Source: Piscinibacter sp. XHJ-5
GTDB taxonomy: Bacteria > Pseudomonadota > Gammaproteobacteria > Burkholderiales > Burkholderiaceae_C
DNA length: 64,000 nucleotides
Direction: 5' to 3'
Assembly (NCBI RefSeq): GCF_029855045.1
Contig: NZ_CP123228.1
Span: forward strand, 6,386,001-6,450,000
The position numbers and the translations under genes were made by a program. The notes under the pieces are model-generated. The model searched no databases. It was not told the origin of the DNA and worked only from the letters and a program-made list of their open reading frames with translations. Of this stretch, positions 60,161 through 64,000 are shown one piece after another (positions within the stretch are counted from its first letter, which is position 1; each line of letters opens with the position of its first letter).

Positions 60161-61945
60161 TTACGTCAACGAGGGTGGCGACCAGTCCGTCGAAACGCAA
60201 AGGTCTTTGGCTTGCTTTCTGACACGTGACGATGTCTTTGAAAGCAACGCGTGGTACCAGACAAGTCGGGGTTCCCAAACCTGCTCCCAACGCTCTGGGT
60301 AGTCCGCCACCATTCGCCCCCTCTGACTTTCGAGGTGCTGAATCATCCTCATCCACGTGCATACGGTTGCCGGCTCCTCTAGGACCAGTTTGGCCGAGGC
60401 GCATCCGCTGTCGCATAGGTCTGGCCGCCAGCACCTTTCACCCTCTTCAGTCGATGCTCCCGGCAAGTCTGTTTGCTGCGCACGGCAATGCAAGCCGAGG
60501 CCGGTCGGGATTGCCGCGGTCTGGGATTCCTCGCCCGCACGCAGGGCATTCCGATAGAGGTACTCCTGGAAAGAGATGATGCGCATCGACCTGGAAGAGC
60601 GCATATGGGCTCGGTCCGTATAGATCTGGGTGGTCGGTATCGCCTTGTGCCGAAGTCGGCGTTGCGCTTCGAAGATCCCCTTCCGGCTCACGCATATCAG
60701 TGCGTGTGTGGGCCTGAAATTTTCGCCCGTTGCAATCTTGGCGATACGGCGCAGCGAAGGTTCATGTTGTGCCGCGCGCTCAAGAAAGCGCCGCATGCAG
60801 TCAACCACAGAGCCCGGATCCATGGGACGAAGTGACTTGGATGCGATCCGATCTAGGTGCTGAAACAACCGCTGCCTGCCATCCACGTACTTGTGCTTGC
60901 CGGACCCTTCTGTCAGGCCCAAGCAGCTCCCGGTGTAGACGTTCAGGAACCGAAGTGCGCGAGCGAGGCTCCATTCGTCGGCGCTCCCGACCGGCACCTC
61001 GACACCAAACTCTTGCTCGGATCCTCTCAATTTCCCAAATCGGATGATTGCCGTTGACTTCGATCCACCCTGTAGCACGCAATCACGAAACGTGTAGTTC
61101 CAAACATCGTCTACATTGGGTTGGCAAAATGAGTCCGCGAGGAACAGCGCAAGGAACGGTGCAAGTGAATCGGTCGTTGGCCCGAGATACGACTGGAAGA
61201 CCGGCAATCCACCGAATCGCTTCTTGATAGATCGATAGAGCGTCGAGTCGATCTCTTGAGACGATGGCATCAGACGTCCATACCGACTGTATGCCCAGGC
61301 AATGGCTTCTTCGAGGGAAGAATCCATTCCTGCAAATGCAACCCCTGGATTCGCGCCAACCTTCGCCATTGCAGCTTGGGCAAGCTCAAATCTCTGAGCA
61401 ATGTCGCTTATTTCCCGGCGCGCATGCCGCGCGACAGCTTCGATTCGCTCTTGCGCCACGACTACCGCGCATCGCCCAAGATCGTCCAGCTCACCGAATG
61501 GTTCAAGTTCACTCAGCAGTTGACGCTGCCGTTCCGACAACTCCTCGATTCGAACTGGTGCAAGTTCGTAGAGGTTGGCCTTGTGCACCGCGGGCTCGTG
61601 CGGAAGATTCTTGGGGAGGAGAAATTGTCCGACGATGCGTGCTCGCTGTAGCCTCGCAACATATCCCCTTGCGTTTGCAAAGAGCCCGTACTTTGTGTTG
61701 GCGCTTCGGGATTGCGCCTCGACGTGCGATCGAAAGTCGACCAGCGTTTGTCGCGTGACTCGGTTTGAATGCACAAGAGCGAACTCCAAGAACTGTCGAA
61801 CACCTCCGTTCAGATATGTGCTTGGGTCTGAGTGTGATGCAGCTCCCGCGATAGCCACTTTGATGCATGAGCGCAGTCCATCCAGGCCCGACAGATGCCT
61901 CCAATCGAATGGCTTGCCGGAGACCACAAACACTGAATCGGTCAT
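60161..61945 (-). CDS. Tyrosine recombinase 2 (large, divergent active site)
   Basis: 594 residues. The C-terminal region aligns by eye with the end of integrases: FRPTHALICVSRKGIFEAQRRL, then RHKAIPTTQIYTDRA where integrases have LGH..STTQIYTH, so Arg II, the late His and the Tyr are kept while the first His of HxxR appears to be Glu (ENFR). It ends in a Cys cluster (CRAQQ, CWRPDLCDSGCASAKL). The enzyme may act only with its two partners. The first gene stops 65 bases upstream. No Shine-Dalgarno sequence is visible before 61945. Confidence 0.75.
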   Translation of the reverse strand: MTDSVFVVSGKPFDWRHLSGLDGLRSCIKVAIAGAASHSDPSTYLNGGVRQFLEFALVHSNRVTRQTLVDFRSHVEAQSRSANTKYGLFANARGYVARLQRARIVGQFLLPKNLPHEPAVHKANLYELAPVRIEELSERQRQLLSELEPFGELDDLGRCAVVVAQERIEAVARHARREISDIAQRFELAQAAMAKVGANPGVAFAGMDSSLEEAIAWAYSRYGRLMPSSQEIDSTLYRSIKKRFGGLPVFQSYLGPTTDSLAPFLALFLADSFCQPNVDDVWNYTFRDCVLQGGSKSTAIIRFGKLRGSEQEFGVEVPVGSADEWSLARALRFLNVYTGSCLGLTEGSGKHKYVDGRQRLFQHLDRIASKSLRPMDPGSVVDCMRRFLERAAQHEPSLRRIAKIATGENFRPTHALICVSRKGIFEAQRRLRHKAIPTTQIYTDRAHMRSSRSMRIISFQEYLYRNALRAGEESQTAAIPTGLGLHCRAQQTDLPGASTEEGERCWRPDLCDSGCASAKLVLEEPATVCTWMRMIQHLESQRGRMVADYPERWEQVWEPRLVWYHALLSKTSSRVRKQAKDLCVSTDWSPPSLT

Positions 61946-62010
61946 TGCGACAAAAGGAGGAACGTTGATAAGACGACGGTGTGGTTCGATCGTTGTACGT
62001 CGCGTGCCCT

Positions 62011-63159
62011 CTACTTGTCGGCCCGTCGGTTGTTAGATCGATCATCCTTGTCCGATGAAGGCGGCTCAGGCGGCATCACACTGTCGTCATCGACCAGATG
62101 TATGTAAGGGCTGAGTGAGGCAAGGCTTCGGTGCCCTGCTTGATGCATGGTGTGCAGCGCGGGGGCGCGCTGCCCGGCATCTCTTCTGTGCGCCAAGTCA
62201 TCCGTTAGTCCACGATGCCGTAGGCCATGACACCACACTCGATCAGTTGGATCAACATCGTGATTAGTGCAAGCATTCTTGAATGCTGTGCGAATAAGAT
62301 TCGAATAGGCCCTTGGGTTGAGAGGCGTACCACGGTTCGAAAGGAAAACGGTGTTGGGGGCCGCGTAGCTCACCCTGCGCGCGCGGGCCGCCGCCCCTAC
62401 GCGTTCTAGTATCTGTTCCCGGTCGTTCTCGATCCAATCGTGTGCCTCCAGAACCAACAAGGGATGCACGGAGACGGTACGGGAAGCTGCGCCCTTCGTG
62501 ACGGTGAGCTTGATCTTGGCAGCACGCCTCTGATCGAGCAACTTCTCCGCATGTCCTCTGCTCGGCAGTTGGTCGATGCGTAGGAGGCACACCTCCTGGG
62601 CTCTAAGACCAACGATGGATTGCCACTTCATCATGAATTCGTTTCGGGAATTCAGCCCAGGATCCCGGACCTCGAGATTTTCGATGGTTGCCTCGATAGC
62701 TTCGTGGCTCGGAAGTGACGGCAGCGATATTGGCTTCAGACGCTTTCCGCGCCAGATCCATCGTCCGTGATCGTCGAGTTCTATGCGAAATAGATCGCCA
62801 ATCCCAATGAGATTTTTCGCTCGGCCATTCGCTTCGAGCCAGGCTAGAAATTCAAGTTGAGTTCGCAGAGCTTGGGGAGCGGTTCGCGGGGCGTTCTTCA
62901 GATGCTTGTTGAAGTGTGCAAGCAGCCATTCGTCGCTGAGCGTCGCCCAAGTAATCTCCTCCCGCTCCATTTCGTCGAGCAGTCCACACAGGTGACTCGC
63001 ATAGGTACGGACCGAACGAGGCGCCAGCCCACCAAGGAACCTTTTGCGCAACCAGTCAGAGGGGTCCCAAAGCACTCGCTCCTGACCAACGAAAACGGGT
63101 AGACCCGAGCATGTGCGCTCGCAAATTGAACACCCCACGTCGGTGAAGACGACCTTCAT
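62011..63159 (-). CDS. Tyrosine recombinase 1 (canonical integrase)
   Basis: 382 residues, similar in size to Tn554 TnpA (361). An N-terminal Cys pair (VGCSICERTC), a SAM-like core-binding domain (RSVRTYASHLCGLLDEMERE), then the catalytic domain with Arg I in GLRAQEVCLLR, Lys in KLTVTKGAASR, HGLRHRG, GHRSLASLSPYIH (His and catalytic Tyr): a complete R-K-H-R-H-Y set. First gene of a same-strand set reading towards ssb. It should be the principal strand-cutting enzyme of the module. Confidence 0.88.
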   Translation of the reverse strand: MKVVFTDVGCSICERTCSGLPVFVGQERVLWDPSDWLRKRFLGGLAPRSVRTYASHLCGLLDEMEREEITWATLSDEWLLAHFNKHLKNAPRTAPQALRTQLEFLAWLEANGRAKNLIGIGDLFRIELDDHGRWIWRGKRLKPISLPSLPSHEAIEATIENLEVRDPGLNSRNEFMMKWQSIVGLRAQEVCLLRIDQLPSRGHAEKLLDQRRAAKIKLTVTKGAASRTVSVHPLLVLEAHDWIENDREQILERVGAAARARRVSYAAPNTVFLSNRGTPLNPRAYSNLIRTAFKNACTNHDVDPTDRVWCHGLRHRGLTDDLAHRRDAGQRAPALHTMHQAGHRSLASLSPYIHLVDDDSVMPPEPPSSDKDDRSNNRRADK

Positions 63160-63339
63160 TCCTCGGTGCTCCCAGGTTGTTGCCCGAGAGGCCAGCGCAG
63201 CGGGAAGCCGATGTGATCGCGGATGCCTGACAGGCGTCGGTGATTCGGGTCCATGCGACGCATTCTGCGTGTTTTCACGCCGCGCCGCCAGCAGGAGAAT
63301 CGAGAAATCTCCTTTGAAATCAACTACTTGTATAGTTTT

Positions 63340-63356
63340 CTATCTCCGCAGGATAG
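63340..63356. other. Candidate right-hand recombination site
   Basis: CTATC-TCCGCAG-GATAG: 5-base inverted arms around 7 bases. Aligned with 57575-57591 (CTATCTAGACAGTCTAG) it matches at 12 of 17 positions. It lies in an AT-richer gap (63160-63453) between recombinase 1 and the HEPN-like gene; that gap holds no gene. Confidence 0.3.
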
Positions 63357-63453
63357 CCTCGGACGGACGAGCCAGCGCCTCAATGGAATCCTCGCTGCTT
63401 CCCTCGGTCCGATCTACGTGGTCTGATACCTCTTCTGCCGGGAGCGGGAGCGC

Positions 63454-63939
63454 ATGGCGAACAAGCCCTACCAAGAACTTACCGAAATCGAAAAGCTGCA
63501 GAAGCAGTGGCACAAGCTCTCGGGGCTTCACTCCCGAGAGGAGTGGTCTGCCGCGATCGTGCGTGCGGCGACGGCCGCCGAGTTGGCAGCCAACCATGCC
63601 ATTCGCGCCGAATTTGCGGCGCGCAGCCAGTTTGATGGCGCGTTCGTCGACAGCCTGCTCAAGTGGGCGAACGGGTTGAGTGGAAAGCTACGTAACCTGC
63701 TCGTCCCCCTCGTTGCTACCGATCCGGCAAAGCGAGGTGCCATGGCGGCCCTGCAGACGCTTGCCGATCGCGTGAATGCAAGGCGGAACGCCATCGCGCA
63801 CCAAGGGGAGTTCTGCAACGAGCAGGAAGCGACGGAGGCCATTGCCAACGCCCGCAACTTCATCACCGGCCTCGTGACGCTCTACGAACCGCAGTTCAAG
63901 CTCAAGGATCGTGGCACGACCAAGAAGCCCCGTGAGTAG
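63454..63939 (+). CDS. HEPN-like small protein, possible toxin or defence component
   Basis: 161 residues, all helical in appearance. The segment NARRNAIAHQGEF contains the Arg-x4-His pattern (RNAIAH) that is the active-site mark of HEPN ribonucleases; an earlier helix EEWSAAIVRAATAAELAANHAI fits the first HEPN helices. No signal peptide. GGGAG lies 9 bases upstream. The next gene overlaps its last bases, and bicistronic HEPN pairs are often toxin-antitoxin or phage-defence units. Divergent from the recombinase module. HEPN assignment is by motif only. Confidence 0.55.
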   Translation: MANKPYQELTEIEKLQKQWHKLSGLHSREEWSAAIVRAATAAELAANHAIRAEFAARSQFDGAFVDSLLKWANGLSGKLRNLLVPLVATDPAKRGAMAALQTLADRVNARRNAIAHQGEFCNEQEATEAIANARNFITGLVTLYEPQFKLKDRGTTKKPRE

Positions 63940-64000
63940 CACCGACAGGCAGCTTGGGCTGGAGGAGCGATTCGGACGTTTCGTCGAGTCGCTTCCCAAT
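63932..64000 (+). CDS. Start of an overlapping partner gene, cut by window edge
   Basis: A GTG at 63932 overlaps the end of the HEPN-like gene and opens a frame of 23 codons (MSSTDRQLGLEERFGRFVES...) to the edge. The overlap suggests translational coupling. Too short to identify. Confidence 0.45.
   Translation, partial: MSSTDRQLGLEERFGRFVESLPN

Larger units (their letters stand above)
57577..63356. mobile_element. Candidate integrative element with three tyrosine recombinases (right limit uncertain)
   Basis: Three consecutive tyrosine recombinases and a helix-turn-helix gene form a compact minus-strand block with visibly lower G+C than the flanks, beginning next to ssb. The left limit is set at the palindrome near 57577; the right limit could be the similar site near 63340 or could lie beyond the window if the HEPN-like genes are cargo. 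Sizes 382/594/615 differ from RIT elements (three recombinases of roughly 300-400 residues). Confidence 0.55.

Noticed and set aside
57605..63159. Calling the module a RIT element
   Set aside because: RIT recombinases are three proteins of roughly 300-400 residues; two here are about 600 with C-terminal Cys clusters and a fourth gene is coupled.
63113..63679. Plus-strand frame spanning the recombinase start and the HEPN-like gene
   Set aside because: Crosses the intergenic gap and overlaps the HEPN-like gene in another frame; no ribosome site and no coherent protein features.

Overview
The window is a high-GC chromosomal segment (most genes near 70% G+C by eye) of a betaproteobacterium, most likely order Burkholderiales. 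The signs are the dsbA / lptA-lptB-rpoN order, a Bordetella-type 16-strand porin, a three-subunit proton-translocating transhydrogenase (pntAA-pntAB-pntB), short-form SpeD, DmeF-type efflux and abundant GTG starts. I saw no rRNA, tRNA, CRISPR array or DDE-type insertion sequence.

Layout. 1-9.7 kb: the start of a secreted subtilisin-like protease (cut by the left edge), then gap, a TonB-like lipoprotein and tkt (central carbon metabolism), speD-murU (polyamines, cell-wall sugar recycling), dmeF, purB and pyrF. 9.7-17.6 kb: a two-gene molybdenum hydroxylase (iorA/iorB type) divergent from a porin, an M14 carboxypeptidase, a YafJ-type glutamine amidotransferase and an FAD oxidoreductase. 17.6-20.8 kb: an ECF sigma factor with its membrane anti-sigma factor, a divergent secreted S8 protease and a small Gly-rich secreted protein. 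The same promoter pattern (GGAAGAA-N15-CGTTG) stands in front of the sigma gene and of the small secreted protein, which suggests a regulon. 20.8-24.5 kb: malate synthase with a HAD hydrolase, a LysR regulator and a PsiF-repeat protein. 24.6-35.7 kb: a Ser/Thr kinase fused to a cyclic-nucleotide-binding domain, argS, a SPOR protein, dsbA, lptA-lptB-rpoN, a THUMP methyltransferase, a YidB-like protein, rsmE and two hypotheticals. 35.8-41.7 kb: acyl-CoA ligase, then a sugar-acid catabolic operon (GntR regulator, SDR, fumarylacetoacetase-fold hydrolase, altronate-dehydratase-type enzyme) with a visible promoter and operator. 41.8-47 kb: the pnt operon, nudJ-mnmA and a CAP-domain lipoprotein. 47-57.5 kb: signalling genes (GGDEF-EAL protein, PaiB-like protein, an orphan TRAP binding protein next to a hybrid kinase, a second hybrid kinase) and ssb.

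57.6-64 kb is different. Base composition falls sharply (one sampled 60-base line is 53% G+C, against 75% for a line in lptB). Three tyrosine recombinases and a small helix-turn-helix protein form a compact same-strand module directly behind the ssb start. Beyond them is a HEPN-like gene that overlaps a partner cut by the right edge. I read this as one end of an integrative element with a three-recombinase machinery related in layout to, but distinct from, Tn554 and RIT elements, possibly carrying a defence or toxin-antitoxin cargo. This is the most interesting part of the window.
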